Shown here in pieces: positions 40,298 to 53,230 of a stretch of 64,000 bases of DNA (the first letter of the stretch is position 1; every line of letters starts with the position of its first letter). The translations under genes were made by a program, and so were the position numbers. The notes under the pieces are model-generated. The model was not told where the DNA came from. It made no database searches and saw only the letters and a program-made list of their open reading frames with translations. The stretch spans positions 3,090,918 through 3,154,917 of the forward strand of contig NC_049990.1 of NCBI RefSeq assembly GCF_000003815.2. The letters run 5' to 3'. This DNA is from Branchiostoma floridae (Eukaryota; Chordata; Leptocardii; Amphioxiformes; Branchiostomatidae).

Positions 40298-43060
40298 TTT
40301 TTATTCAGTGACGTACCAAAATGACAAAACTTTTCACGGCTTTTGAACTACGGTTGCAGTTTTTGTGCTTGGAGTTAGCAAGTAAAAGTACGAAGTACCA
40401 ACAATAGATGCCATGGTCTAGCTGGGCCATTGCATGTGTTGGCAAAGTCCTTCTCTTTCTATATTTGGCAGCTTCTTGAATGTGCTTGAGGCATTATTGC
40501 CCTTTTATAGGTATGCACATGTCAATTACTACAAAAAGAATTTAAATGTAGTTTAAACTTGAGCTTAAAGCTCATGCACAGAACTTGCAAGAACACTGAA
40601 CAGGAAGGAATTAGGGTCCCCTCATTTTGCTACGTACTCTTGTGAAAAAGAGTAGGGAATTTCCTGGTATATTGTAATACACTCTACAGTTCCCTTGTTG
40701 CAATCACAAGGAGAAAAGCTCCTAAGATCTCTATAGTAAGATAAGATTAAGAAAATTCCATTTCTTCTCCCGTAAAGAGAGGAATTACTCTGGATGTAGC
40801 TCCAGAGATTGCTGCAGATTGCTGAAGATGTGGCTGGATGGGGCTTACCCATCTTCAGCTTCCTGTTGCCCCAATGACCACTGGGCCCAGAGGAGGATTG
40901 AGCAAGTCTAAATTCTAGCCAATTCTACAGAAACCAAGCGACTGCCTTGCTGTAGCCTTTCACCCCACATGTACATGTATCATGTTCCCCCTGAATACCT
41001 CTGACACAGGGTCGGGTTATTAATGCTCATAAACCCCTCTCCATCATCACATCAGTCACTTCTGCCCTGCACCCGACAAAAACACTTCTCAACAATTTGC
41101 TTGGCGGCTGATTCCGTGTCAAGCCTAGACCAAATTAGTGCATTACTGGACTTACAATGGCACAGGGAAATGACAATGCTTTCTATAAATTCTAAGAAAG
41201 TACTTTTTGCAAAAGCAAGGTGTCTTTCACTGTTACAATTTCCAAACAGATTTGCAGTCTTTCAGTTTTTTGGAAAGAGGCACAAAATGCTACAAAAAGA
41301 AAAGAAAAGCCAAACATATACATCTGCTTGGAGTTTATCAATAACAAACGAAGTGGAAACAGTTTTTGTATTCTCTTCTGCCCTCCCCTTTCTTTCACTA
41401 ACAAATGACCGATGTGTGGCTGTATATTTTACTGAAGAGTTGACCCTAGTCCTTGAGAGCCCAGTGGGCTGTGTCTAATGGTCTCACACTCACACCTGCG
41501 TCCCTCTAGAATCATCTGCTGTATTACTGGAGCAACAGTCAACCGTCAATAAATAAACCATGCAGAAATTGGGGGGGGGGGGGTATTTGTATTGATGAAA
41601 TGGTGTTGTGTTTGTTGTGTTTGTTGTGTTGATGAAATGGTATTGTGGAAGTTGTATTTGTTGTGTTGATGATGGAAGTTGTGTTTGTATTTGTATTGCT
41701 GAAATGGTATTATGGAAGTTGTGTTTGTATTTGTTTTTATGTAATGGTTTAACTGTCGCCAAATGTAATGCACCAGCTTTGGAGTTAAGACACAATTGCA
41801 GGTCATCTGTTGTCAAAAGATGTACCAGAAATGGGGAGACATCTGAATTTGCTTAGATGATCTGTTATTGCTTTGGAGCTGCATTGATGAAATGGTTAAC
41901 TTTGCCCCATGCAGCACACATTGTCATCACCATCTTTTGTAGTCTGTGTAACGCCAGCTCCACTATCCGGAGCTTGTAGCCTCCTCCCCGCGCGGCAATG
42001 TAGGATGGGCCTAAGAAGCGCGATTAAATCAGGCTACATCTTTTGGTTCTGCATCGACATCATGAAACGTCATACAGTTACAGACTGTCTTCAGTTCCTT
42101 TCACTATGCCTCTTGCAAGCTCCCTTAGCTATTGGAGTTTTCTTGCTCATCTTTGGAATCTTGTGACAATAAATGATCTAGTAGGCTATTGGATTCACAC
42201 AGAACCAAAATCTGTGCATGTTTGAGTCCATGCATTTTTAGAAATCATTACTCATGTGGTTTGCTGAAAAGGGCACTACTGCATTTGATGGTAGCAATGA
42301 TCATGGGAACTCTAAGAGCTAATTAGAATAGATTTTCATTGAATTAGATTTTACTGAAACACCCTTGACAGAGGCAGCTGGAGATCAGCAATCAGACCTA
42401 TAAAGCGACATCCCACAATGTCTAACCCTTGCAAGACAGGGAACAACAGACACTAAACCAGATAGTGAGTGAGTGACTGCTGTGGCTAGGAGGCTGTAGC
42501 CAAAATATTTCTGATCAGATCTTTTAAATGTTACTCACTATCCAATGTCAGATTAAACAGAAAGTTTGATACTAAAGTAAAGAAGAGCTTCTGACAACAG
42601 CAATAGAGAGCTTCTTCTGAAATTGCAGATAACAAGCATGCGAATTCCCGGAGATTATATAAGTATTAGCAAGAATGACGGGGAGAATACTGTTCTTTGA
42701 CAGAGGCTTGTACTTTCCAAGCACCTCTGCCTATATATTTGTTTGTTCTCTTCAGTCCTCTGCTTTGTTGTAATTTTGGTAAATATTGTAATTTTGGGCA
42801 ATAATATTGCATTTGACATCCTCCTCCACAATCTACAAGTCAAACAGTGATGAAATTATGGCCCAGAAGGCGCAAGGGAAGGCCTGTTTCAGCAGACCTA
42901 GCCTTAATTAAGCCCACAGGGAACAAAACTGTCACTCAAGACAGTTTTGAGTTCAAAGACCTTGAATTCTTACTGTATTGCCAGTTAGACTTTGAGGCAT
43001 ACATTTTGAACATGCTTCCACTTGCTTTTGGCTCCAAAGTTAAGCACATTATGTAATGAC
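40298..43060. other. Intron 1, with a GTT-rich low-complexity tract at about 41570-41745
   Basis: A G run (41570-41582) is followed by TTGTGTTTGTTGTGTTGATG-type repeats interspersed with GAAATGGTATT to about 41745. ORFs across the window (up to 151 codons at 41023-41478) show no recognised domain. No gene was supported. Confidence 0.5.
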
Positions 43061-43230
43061 ACTTCATTTCATCCCTATACTGTTGCAATTTGTCTGTCTG
43101 CAACGCTTTTTAAGAACTGTGTTATTGCTTTGATTTTAACCACTTTGATGTTAACGGTTTGTAATGACAAGTCGCAATTCAGCCGTGTGGCTGCAATGTC
43201 ATTGTCAGTCTGTTGAATTTCGAAATAAAC
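43061..43230 (+). repeat. 3' tail of a CR1-like LINE (truncated)
   Basis: AATTCAGCCGTGTGGCTGCA and a nearby AATAAACCAG end match the tail of the LINE at 55465-55705 (AATTCAGCCCTTTGGGCTGC, then AATAAACCAATC). This is a short 5'-truncated insertion, typical of non-LTR elements. Confidence 0.65.
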
Positions 43231-43535
43231 CAGTCATACATCATAACAGTCCAATCCAAAGAGATTTATCAGTTCAAAGTTCAACTTACTCTTGTGTACT
43301 GTATTAGAGAAAATACGGTAGCAAGAACATTTTTGGTGGACCCTTCAATTTTTCCCATTGACCCAACTGTCCTAAGTGAGCACCATCTAATGTGACCACT
43401 TTCCCTTGAGTGGTCGTCACAAGTAGGTTTGGTCATAGTTGACCCAATTTTCTATCATACAGTAAGCACTACTTGAAAAGAGTTGCATCGTCCTATGGTG
43501 ATGACAAAGAAATGGCGGCCTCCTGTATAAGCATT

Positions 43536-44024
43536 TACAGTCAAACCTGCCCGAGCGACCACCTCTTCTCAGCGACCACCTGGCCATTTCGACCACTTTT
43601 TCTCGGTCCCGATTTATTTTCCCATTGACGTAAGCATTAAGCGACCTTTTCTCAACGACCACCTGGCCAACGCGACCGCAACCGGCGCAAATTGGGACCC
43701 ATAACGACCGCATCATTTTCAAAATTGAGGTTTTCATCGATTTTTGATGATAACTAGCACGATTTTGTGCCGAAATCGGCCAGTTTTCGTCGGATTTTGG
43801 GGTTAGATTTACAGTTTACAGTGTGCCTGTTGTATTTGAGATTAAGGACCTCGCTTCTTTGCGTGCGTGCAGTGTGCTTGCTTTATGCCATTAAGCACAA
43901 TGGAAACCATTTATACTTTCCATCGGGCATGTTCTGAGTCGATACTCTTCTCAGCGACCACCTGTCCAAATCGACCGCTTTTTTCCGGTCCCCCGGGTGG
44001 TCGTCTTGGGCAGGTTTGACTGTA
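43536..44024. mobile_element. TA-flanked MITE, TACAGTCAAACCTGCC family
   Basis: TACAGTCAAACCTGCCC and GGGCAGGTTTGACTGTA form a perfect 17-bp inverted repeat. Subterminal GCGACCACCT motifs repeat inside in both orientations. The ends resemble Tc1/mariner or pogo-like elements. It is 489 bp and non-coding. Confidence 0.9.
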
Positions 44025-45111
44025 TTTATCAATCTTGTAGGGTAGTCCCTTTGGCCTCAAGTGTCAAACAACTGCATGCAAAAGAACCCAACACACTTAT
44101 CCACAAGAGTAGGGGTGAGCCAATATCTTTGGCCAAATCTGCAGTCCGTAGCAAAGACACATTGCACTACTGTGACAAGCTAACGTAAAGGCATCATGCT
44201 TTGTTCTCAGTTCAATGTTGCCCTCTTTACCACTTTACTTTTCTTTTATTACTAAATGCCATATTTTTCAGTGTAGCCATCAATAATTGCTACTCTGACA
44301 CTGTCATAAATTGTTACAATGTAAGCCCCAACAGCTGCACAGAAATCATGGCAACCCCTGCAGTTTATTCTTGTATTACAGCATTCTGAAATAGTTGATT
44401 CCTTTCCAACACAAGCTGTATAACCAGGGTCCTTTGAGTTCAGAATGATGCCAAATTATTTCTTGGTTGCTGACAATGAAGTTCCTAATGGTTATATATA
44501 CAGTCTGAATGGTTGTGAGTTTTCAGGCTGCCAAAGGTCTGTGGGGTGGGGTAGAGGTGTTATAAATATTATTTGACTGGACAAGCCAAGAACTTCAAAC
44601 TTTCACTGCATATTGCCAGACATACCTACTACAAAGCAGAAGACTCTAGAAACACCCTGTAGCAACACTGAGACAATCTTATTCAGTTGATGCTTCAAAA
44701 TTTAACCTAAATGTATATATCAGGACTGTCTCCAGACGTTAAGTTGCATAAACTGTCGATTCACTCCGTCTGTTAACAAGGAAAAAAAAGGCCTCGAAAA
44801 CAATGAGCGGGACAGAAAATAATTAATAGTAAGCCCAACTCCAGAAAGATATGTTTTGTATTTCTACTCTTCTACAGTCGTTTCTACTCCAAACTTAAAA
44901 CACACACTCACTCACTCACACTATCCGGTTTATCCTCTGTTGTTCCCCATCCTATGGGGGTTAGACGTTAAAACGTATAGTGAAATTCTCCTCCTACCTG
45001 GAAGGTACTGAAGTCACTTAAAAAATAACGAAATCTACAGTAGCTGTGGCACAAGCCATGTGTCATCAGTAATGAGGTGTGTCTAATGAACTTACCAATA
45101 TGTCAATCACA
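44025..45111. other. Intron 1, no gene seen
   Basis: Unrecognised DNA. Confidence 0.4.
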
Positions 45112-45480
45112 AGTGTCAATCATGATACAAAGGATCCTGGGTAAGAAAGTTAGAGACCCACCCAAAGGAAGAACTTTTATCACATTTTGTGACAGGACAT
45201 TTATCCAGAAATGGGGCATGTCTGATGATGATGGACCTTCAAGAGCAACCTACAGACATTCTAAACACCTGTCAATCATACAACAGAGGATGCTGGGTAA
45301 GAAGGTTAGAGACCCACCCAAACAAAGAACTTTTATCACATTTTGTGACAGAACATTTGTCCAGAAATTGGGCATGTCTAAAATTCTAATGATGTGATTG
45401 GTTCTTCATGGATGACCTACAGACATCGTTAATACCTGCCTGTCAATCATGAAACAGGGGATTCTGGGTAAGAAAACTGA
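45112..45480. repeat. Tandem repeat, about 170-bp unit, 2.4 copies
   Basis: The unit CTGGGTAAGAA-GTTAGAGAC, ACCCACCCAAA, AGAACTTTTATCACATTTTG and TGACAG-ACATTT-TCCAGAAA occurs from about 45117 and 45273, with a partial third from about 45443. The 106-codon ORF across it is repeat-derived. Confidence 0.8.
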
Positions 45481-48400
45481 AAGATCCATCAACACTAACA
45501 TTCCATACATCATTCAAGACAATAGCATTGTCATGATCTTCGTAATCTTATGGAAAAATTTTCATTATATCATGCCAAAAAGCAGTTACACAAGCAGCTG
45601 GATACGATTTTGGACCGACTGATTTGATTGATTGAATCCAGTTGCCTGAGTACCTCTTTTTTGGCGAATCTCATTACCTGGAAGTCTAACCTTCATGACA
45701 GACTTTCATTATATTTCATGACAGTGAAAAGGCACATGTAAGTGCATTAGTCTTGCCCTACCCTTATTTGGTGTGGGACTTGGACTTTAGAAGGTCAACG
45801 ACCTCACAAATGGTGTAAGGACCTCAGAATTTAGATAAGAAGCAATGTCCTCCTTACAGCTTCCCTAAGGAAAGGTCAAGTCAGCTCCTACTTATAGACA
45901 TGTCTTGAGACAGGGAGGGGGCATTCTGTGTGTAATTGGGAGCAGGAGGTCAGGAGAAGTAACCTGCATCAGGGGAGAACCATTAATGGATCAGAGGGGT
46001 GGTAATTGTACAGTTTAGTCTAGTTCAACCTGCCCTAGCTACCTGACCCACGTAACTGAAGGAAGGAAAGTAAGCATGTGCGAACATGTACAGGGTTAGC
46101 CCTTAGCAATAGCCTACAGCTAGTTGGGCAGCTCTGGCTGTTTGTAAACAGCTGAACAAATAAATAAAAATAGGGAAGGAAAGGAAGGAATCTGCCCTAG
46201 GATTAGCCTAGGATAGCCTTCAGCGCTCAACAGGATTTCCAAATGCAAAATCCCGAATCCAGGGGACAGAAAAAAAAATCAGGCTGGCCAGAACACCACC
46301 AGTATCCGAGGAAAACTTTTCCATAACAACCCACGCTCCGCCAGAAAAATGTCCTCTACTTGATGGATTGCCCCAATTTAGCCGCCCAGCCCACCAGAAA
46401 AGCTGAAATAAACGAGCTCCTTAATCACTGCCGGCTCCAACTCCTTATAGACAACAGGAAGACTTCTAAGAAACTGACGTCTGAAGTCTCAGTACACCTG
46501 TTTAAGGCTTTGTGTGAAAACCTGAGGTGAGATGTGACAGTAGACAACAGATGGGAGAAATACTGGGGTGTAGGAGATGAAATATGTATGGTATGCACAA
46601 CAAAGGCTGGACAGATGCGCTAACTCTGCCACACTAAATAAAGGCCACATGGATTTTTCCACCCTTCTCAAATGATTCCAATGAAACAAATGCGTACACT
46701 GGTACTTGGGAACAAGACGTTAAAATCCTTTTTTTTAGACTTTCATTCTTAAGAAGATTTTCTTGTTTATGAAAAAGACAAAAGGTATTTCATTTTCTTC
46801 CTTTCAAATTCAATCATCCTTTCAACCATGGTGGTCCCTCCTCTGAAGTCGTCAATCAGTCGAAATAAAAAGATAAGAAATTACCAAGAACAAACTGAAA
46901 GTAGAACAAATTGTCTAAAATTTCATAACACAACATCTGACAATAAACTTCATTGATCCTCACACAATTTCATTTCAAAAACATTTTTTATCTGAATTAA
47001 ATATTTCCCAAATTTTATCACCTACAGATATTTCTTGGGCATACAGATATTTCTTAAAATCATGAAAATCCAGACGTGACCTTTTTTTTCAACATATTCT
47101 GCCGACACAAAAACTACTCACACATACTTGTAACCCAAAGCAAATAATGCAATAAAATTATCTCTGTTACAAATGTGACAGCATTTATAAATCAACAGTA
47201 AGAGCAACACCTGATGCTGCCTCTTGCTTGAAAAGCCAAGAAAGAAAACTTGGAAGCCATGTATGATTTAATAAGTAAGTAAGACATCCTGGATGTGCCT
47301 CAAAGAAATGAACGCTAATCCTTCGTTTGTACAAAAGACGTCCTGACGTGCACGAATTTGCTGACTTCATATCTTCCAGCCTTGCAGCTAGATCCCCTCA
47401 AATCCCTACAAACAAGCCGAGAGTTTGCGAAAGTGAAAGGGATTTGATTGAAAGGGAAAGCGGGATGTGACAAATGAGATCTTCAGGCGTAACGTTAGGA
47501 TTGGTGCAGCGAGCTAACCTCCCTATTGTTAGGGCGTCATGATTTAACGGATGGGACGTTAGAGACAGTGCTTTTCTCTCTCGCCTTCTGTTGTGGAGTT
47601 TTGAATATAAATCAGATTAGAGTTCTTTTGTTGGGGAGTTGAGCAGCACAGTGGGAGAAAATTGGGCAGGGGACTTGTTTTGGGAACGGTTTTTCAAAAC
47701 GCTGGAACAACAATTTCTATCTCTTCACAAATACGATGCTAAAAGCAAATCTTAACAGCAATTGAATGGAAAACTGTCTCCGAGTCGTGATCAAAACTAA
47801 CATAAAAACATCAATCAAAACATTATAAACAGTGATCTTGAGCTCTTTTTGCTGGAAATGAGGAAAGCTTTCTTTCCAAGGTCAATCTTTTGTTGTAGAA
47901 CTAAGGAACCTGCAGGCTTAATTTGTGGCCTCCTCTTCCTGGCATTGAGCTGATTGCAGATGTAACTTTGGTTGATTTCAGTCGTCACGGTACAAATCTC
48001 TCAGTTCCACAGTAAATTATAGGATGTTGGAAAGGAAAGAATGTTGATCTCTGAATAGACTTTTTCCCTTTCCCAGGCGGTACAAATTCAATAACTCGCT
48101 TCACAGAACTATAATTGTAAAAGAAAAATGGTTAACAATCAAAACCACACAACAGAAGTCAAAACAAAGGCTGTCAAAAAATTAGTATCAAAACTCGCAC
48201 AAAAAGTTTGGAACATCAACTTTGGCAGAAATTTGGGCAATGTTTTTGTGTGACCCACTCATGTAAACAGGCCTGGTGCTTGTTCCATGAGTGATGAGTT
48301 TGTTGATTAATTGACCACACACAATAAGTTACACTTGTTCTACCAACCTGATGAAACTATTTTCGGATAATGAGTTTGATATCATTGGAAAGGAAATCAT

Positions 48401-48559
48401 ACAAGCTTTCTATAGATATATAATGCAACGTAAATATGAATCAACTAAAGTTAATATTCCAAACGTTTTGTGCTGAGCAAATTTCCGTCCCAGGACAGAA
48501 GGACGGATCCACGAGACAGCCCTGAGTCTGGGACAAATCTTGGAATGGCATCTGAAGAT
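45481..48559. other. Intron 1, no gene seen
   Basis: Over 3 kb of unrecognised intronic DNA, without clear repeats or ORFs of interest. Confidence 0.4.
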
Positions 48560-48938
48560 TACTCTCCAAGCAGAGGTTACATCGCACAGATCAGGGTTGT
48601 AGCCAGCCCGAAATCATTTTCCGTCCCCTTGATTTGGAATGGCTTGGGTGCAATGTTCTTAGGGGGGTCCGGAGGCATGGTCCCAAGGAAAATTTTGAAA
48701 TGTAAACCCTCTGAAACACTATTTCCTGCAATTTTGAGGGTTAAATTTTGCTCACAGAGGACGGAATGGACAAATTTTTTTTTTCCGTTCCCAGCAGCAA
48801 AATTACTTCAAAGGACGGAAGGACGGGTGCTGGCTACAACCCTGGCGCAGATTCAGAGTAGTCAGAGAAATTAGACGGGTGCTCTTCCGACTACTAGTAC
48901 TACTTTATCTGTGCGATTCAACCTCTGCTTGGAGAGTA
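48560..48938. mobile_element. TACTCTCCAAGCAGAGGTT MITE, host of a nested MITE
   Basis: TACTCTCCAAGCAGAGGTTA and the inverse AACCTCTGCTTGGAGAGTA, extended by ATCGCACAGAT/ATCTGTGCGAT, bound the element; TA edges fit a TA target. It is interrupted by the 48592-48844 element. Another copy is at 60085-60337 and a single end at about 54321. Confidence 0.88.
48592..48844. mobile_element. hAT-like MITE, CAGGGTTGTAGCCAGC ends, 8-bp target duplication
   Basis: CAGGGTTGTAGCCAGC and GCTGGCTACAACCCTG are perfect 16-bp inverted ends, flanked by GCACAGAT and GCGCAGAT (7/8 match). The middle carries the GGGGGGTCCGGAGGCATGG block also found at the end of the Gypsy pol frame. Confidence 0.9.
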
Positions 48939-49759
48939 TCTGATGATGACCTCAGCACCATGGATGACAAGAACAGATGACTGGAAACTGGCAGAAAAAA
49001 CAAACTGCACAAGGCACAGAGCTCTGGGAGTGGGAGGTTATGTACAGGCTAAGTGAGTGGCTGACAGCTGAAACATGCCCCCTGAGCTAATGGGAAACCA
49101 TATTATCTACTGGGTAATGTGACACCGGTCAGGTTCAGAGGATAAACATGGGGGTTTCAGTGATACCAGTTTAAGAAATTTACACGAAAGTGGAAATCTT
49201 ACAACATAACAAAACTTTTCACAGATGCTCATACACTTTGATGAAAGACGGGCAGTTCATGGCCAATACCCTTTTAAAGGTACCCTAGAAAACCCTAAAA
49301 CAGCCTCCACAATAAGGATAACATATCAAACCATCATAAATATCAATACATATCTTTTTGAACAAGGAGCAGAAGTGATAAAAATCCTAAACTGTATATC
49401 TAGGAGAACACAAACATAACTGTCAAAACATATGGACTTAATAGTGCTCTTACAAACCAATAAGAGATGTACTGCAATTCTTGACAAAAGACAAGTCCCT
49501 AATCTACAAGTAAACAAGGAACTTCCACAGTAAAATGCACATGGACTTAAAAGTTATGCTTTTTGCAATGATGTATCCCAATCAAACCCTCCTAGAACTC
49601 CAGCAGTTTTTGACAAAGATAAGACTGTCTAAACAGAAGCCCCTGCACCATCCAGAGCACAGGGGTGGAATGTGGGGGTCAGGCAAGCACAGGGGGTGAC
49701 AACAGCCGGCCACAGGTCAGTTGTTTCCCTGGATTTGAATGTCACATATCAAACATGAC
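48939..49759. other. Intron 1, no gene seen
   Basis: Unrecognised DNA. Confidence 0.4.
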
Positions 49760-50070
49760 ACCATGTCACATCGACATATATGTCGGCGCCTTTGTTCCGC
49801 TATACTTTCAATTTGAAGTACCAGTTCCTTAAAAAAGAAGCAATGACTCTGAGTCTGAGACAAAAATAGACCTTTTGATGTATTTTTTTTTCAGTCTTGA
49901 TGCAAATTAATACAAAATACTTGTTGGGGTAACATCGACTTTCTTGTCGGCTGCTTTTTTTCTTTAACACTGTCAACTTGAGTACCAGTTCTTAAAAAAA
50001 GTAGCTATGACTCTGAAACAAAATCGACATTTTGATTTTTTTTCTTTCATTTTTGAATCTTTGAATTATA
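49760..50070. repeat. Two-copy tandem repeat
   Basis: ACATCGACATATATGTCGGC and ACATCGACTTTCTTGTCGGC start two units of about 170 bp. Each continues with GAGTACCAGTTC-TTAAAAAA, ATGACTCTGA and a T-rich stretch then AATACAAAATAC. It is non-coding. Confidence 0.75.
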
Positions 50071-52789
50071 ATACAAAATACCTCTTGGGTTTAGTACATA
50101 AGGACCATAGAGTATATGCTACAGCAAAAGCATTACCGGTACAACAACAATAATGAGAAAATTTAAATAGACCCCCAAACAAAACAAAAAATATCTAAGT
50201 ACTCAAAAACAAAACTTTAAATATTCTTTTCTAGTATCAGAATCATCATCATTTAGTATCACATTTTAAAACAATTTGCCTCTTTGGAAAAAAAAAGGTA
50301 CAATACTTGAAAGAGTACCAAAGATTGCAAAGACAGGTATACAAGAAAAAAGAATCAGTTAGATCATTACATCTGCTTGGCGACTAACTAAAACAATTAG
50401 GTGCATTTAGAAAATTTCAGCCGAGTTGTTTGACAATGCCACCAAAATTGCTATCAAATTTTCACTTTAACGTCAAAAAGACATCAAATTTGCAGCAATG
50501 TTTAGAACCAATTCCAGCCGAGTCTGAAATGAACATATAATGCACTACTGCTTTTAACGACCTTGCTTTATAACATCTTTTCAAGGTCACAGTTTTATCA
50601 TGTATTAGAGTAATAATAGGCAAACATTATTTTGCCGACTTTATTGCAGTACTGAATATTGCATTTACGCCATAACTTTATATAAACTGTATCACTTAGT
50701 GCAGGAACACCTAGACTAGAGTATATTACTATATATAAATGCGCATATTGTATCTGTTGGATGTTTGGCCAATGTTTCATCAAAATAAGAAGCATTACAT
50801 GCGATTTCTCTTTGAACACAACTTCATGGAAATTAATACAGGATATTATCATTAGATACACTTAAACAAAATTATGAGCTCTAGTGCCATGCTAATTAGG
50901 GCTAGCATAACAAAAGCAAATGCACAGAAAAACTTAAAAGTGGGTAACAGAATACGGGCCAAGATGGTACGTATAGAATGTCTGCCCGTATCTCTTTTGT
51001 GAAGAGCACAATACCGGTACAAGTGTACACAATAGAAATACAGGTCACAGACTATAATGTTACCATCTTGTTATATGGTTTCCTTCTACGGCAGATCCAA
51101 AAGAGCACCTAGAGCCAGAGTAGAGGTACATGAAATACTACATAGGTAGGGTTCTGGCCAGCTTACCCTGGATGCCAAGGAGTTTGCCAAGGAAGGGAGT
51201 CCTTTCCACGACAAACTCCCTTCATATGGGAGAACCTTGGCAAACATTGAAAATCGTGAACGACACACACACACACACGTTCGAAGACTGCCATGGTGGT
51301 TGGTTAGTCCTTGGTTAGTCTATATCCTGGATAGAGTAGAAAGCTAGCTTAGCTCTTCCTCGGAGACAAGCTATTTGTGTGTACATATTTTTCAGACCAA
51401 GTTCAGTGCTAGTCTTTTACGAGCGACATACATGTAACTCGTTCCTCCCTGGTATCTACATGCAACACTGGGTAGCACCAACTTGACCATGACATTCGGG
51501 GCTTGGTTGCTATAAATCCTCAAGGGGCGGACAAAAAATACAGTAGGTCCCTAGCCTGGTGACAACACTTTTTGTAGAAGAATTTTCATTTTCTATACAA
51601 TTCAATTTTCACATACTGCACTTTTTCACGTTATCACGTATCGAAAATCTACACACTACTTTCAAAAGTACTGAAATCGACACAACATTTACTTTTCTCA
51701 AAGGAAAAATTAAGTAACGGTCCACAAAGATAATCTTTACAAATCTACTTTGCCTGAAAATGACCGTGCAAAGAGGTTAAACCTATAATTGGCTGGGAAA
51801 AACAATTAGGAAAAGATTAGACAATTTATGCTAACATGTTATAGTAATAATCCAACAAAAAAATTGACAGTATTCCTGACCAAAAGTGACGCCAACCCCG
51901 GAACTGTGGCGAACACGCCTAATAACGGCAGTGGGTCAGTGCGGAGGAAATGCAAACTAGCTGGAAATTGGTACTTCACACACCGCCACTGGTTATGCAT
52001 GAGGCAGGGGTGGGGTGGAGAAACCGGTACAATGGATTCCGTCTACTCATCGCAACTTTTCTTCCCTTCCTTCTTTCCCATTTTCGGCCTCCTTCCAGGC
52101 GTACAGAAGTGGACACTTCAGAAGAAGATTAGCATCTAGTTTGTCTAAAATCTAAGCCAGCTGCTTGGCGTTGACGGTTGAGACCCTGTGTGTTTGTGTT
52201 ACACATGTGCGTAGCACCAGAAGCACAGCGTGGGGAACAGTTGTACTTGTACATCTCATGTGTACTACAATGACAGCGCAAGTCTAAAGCATGTGTGCCT
52301 GTTCTAAGTCCATTCTTGGAGACCACAACTGTTGTCGGCATGCGCGCAAACATCTCAGCTAGGCGCTATCGCCCGGCGGGCATCAAAAACCTGCCCATCA
52401 CAACACAGCGGCGTGGAAATTTCCACCCATTGCCTCTCTACCACCAACAGTACGGGACTTCTACAGACCGTTATCTCAAAGCTCAAACACTAAAAACTCT
52501 CCCTCCAAACACGCGCTGCGATAAACCAAACCTAATCAAACGTCTATCACCTCTTACCGGGTGTGCTGAATGTATTTGGTAAGAAAATACGGTAGAGATA
52601 ACGGTGAAACAACCAGAACAAACAAATCTACCACGAGGAGCGTTTTGAGTAGCGTCGGGTCTTTAGAAAGAAAGTCCCGCTGCGCCTTGCAGTGTAGGGC
52701 AACCCTTGCTAAGGAATTCGCACTCATTCGGGACTTATCTACGGCCAAACTTGGCGTCTTAAAGTCCAAAACGAAGAGGAGAGACTTAC
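50071..52789. other. 5' part of intron 1, no other gene seen
   Basis: Unrecognised. Minor features: an (AC) run at about 51265-51280 and an imperfect inverted repeat at 51177-51245 (TTTGCCAAGGAAGGGAGT against ACTCCC..AACCTTGGCAAA). First-intron regulatory elements could lie here but none can be named. Confidence 0.4.
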
Positions 52790-52852
52790 CGGATCTAGCT
52801 GCTTGAGCTCCGTCGGTTGCTCGTTGCCTGCCATCGGTGTGTCCCCCGTCAT
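52790..52852 (-). CDS. SLC6 exon 1: initiator and N-terminal tail
   Basis: On the minus strand ATG at 52852-52850 opens MTGDTPMAGNEQPTELKQLD and then P, ending at CCG followed by the consensus donor GTAAGT. The phase-0 end joins the phase-0 start of exon 2 (DGNYKFEN), giving one continuous acidic SLC6-type N-terminus. It lies in a CpG-rich block as expected of a first exon. The link across 32 kb is inferred from phase, donor quality and composition, not from a transcript. A second in-frame ATG is six codons on. Confidence 0.7.
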
Positions 52853-53000
52853 GATGCCGCCCGTGCCGCGGAGTCCTCGCCGTGCCGCTCTCTGCCGTCA
52901 AAATCCCGCCTCGTCCCGCGAGCTGTCGGGGGCAGAACACGTGAGATGAATACGTAAGCAGGTTCCCGCGATAATAATTGTGGGCGGGAGGATAGGAGGG
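52853..53000 (-). promoter_or_regulatory. Probable 5' UTR and CpG-rich promoter of the transporter gene
   Basis: The stretch upstream of the start codon is GC- and CpG-rich (CCGCCCGTGCCGCGGAG and CCCGCGAGCTG). It holds an E-box CACGTG at 52938-52943 and a GC box GGGCGG near 52982. No TATA box was recognised. The transcription start cannot be placed. Confidence 0.5.
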
Positions 53001-53230
53001 CTGTGGTGATCTGGGATAACCCCCGGACGGGTTGATACGGGACAGCTCGTCATCTAAGGAGGCTAATTAGGACAGGAATACTACATGTAGCTGACGTTGG
53101 CCGGCGTTTCATCTGGAATATCGGGCACACTTTCGTAGAATATCGCGCCTCTTAATTTTCAAGGGTCAGTTCACACGAGGAATAGTAGTGGCTCCGCCTT
53201 TAGTAGTAGCTCTAGGTGAAAACTATTTCT

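Larger units (their letters stand above)
358..52852 (-). other. SLC6 amino-acid transporter gene, glycine-transporter-like (partial, 8 exons)
   Basis: This is a multi-exon gene for a sodium- and chloride-coupled plasma-membrane transporter of the SLC6 family. Eight exons joined at GT/AG sites keep one reading frame: 63, 175, 132, 159, 154, 133, 135 and 104 nt, ending in phase 2. They cover the cytoplasmic N-terminus, TM1 ([11 protein letters not shown]), TM2, TM3, the glycosylated loop EL2 with its Cys pair, TM4, TM5 and the start of TM6. This is roughly half of a typical 600-800 aa SLC6 protein; TM6 to TM12 must lie left of position 1. Monoamine transporters have Asp in TM1 where this protein has Gly, so an amino-acid substrate is likely. 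RTSPSEDYW and NNPWNTPEC resemble GlyT1/GlyT2. An ATB0,+-like (SLC6A14) assignment is the main alternative. Intron 1 spans 20531-52789. Confidence 0.9.

Noticed and set aside
41023-41478. 151-codon plus-strand ORF as a gene
   Set aside because: No recognisable domain, start context or splice partners, and overlapping ORFs occur in other frames. It lies inside intron 1 opposite to the host gene.
45077-45397. 106-codon ORF with an internally repeated peptide
   Set aside because: The repetition follows a 170-bp tandem DNA repeat that includes non-coding flanks. There is no sign of selection on a protein.
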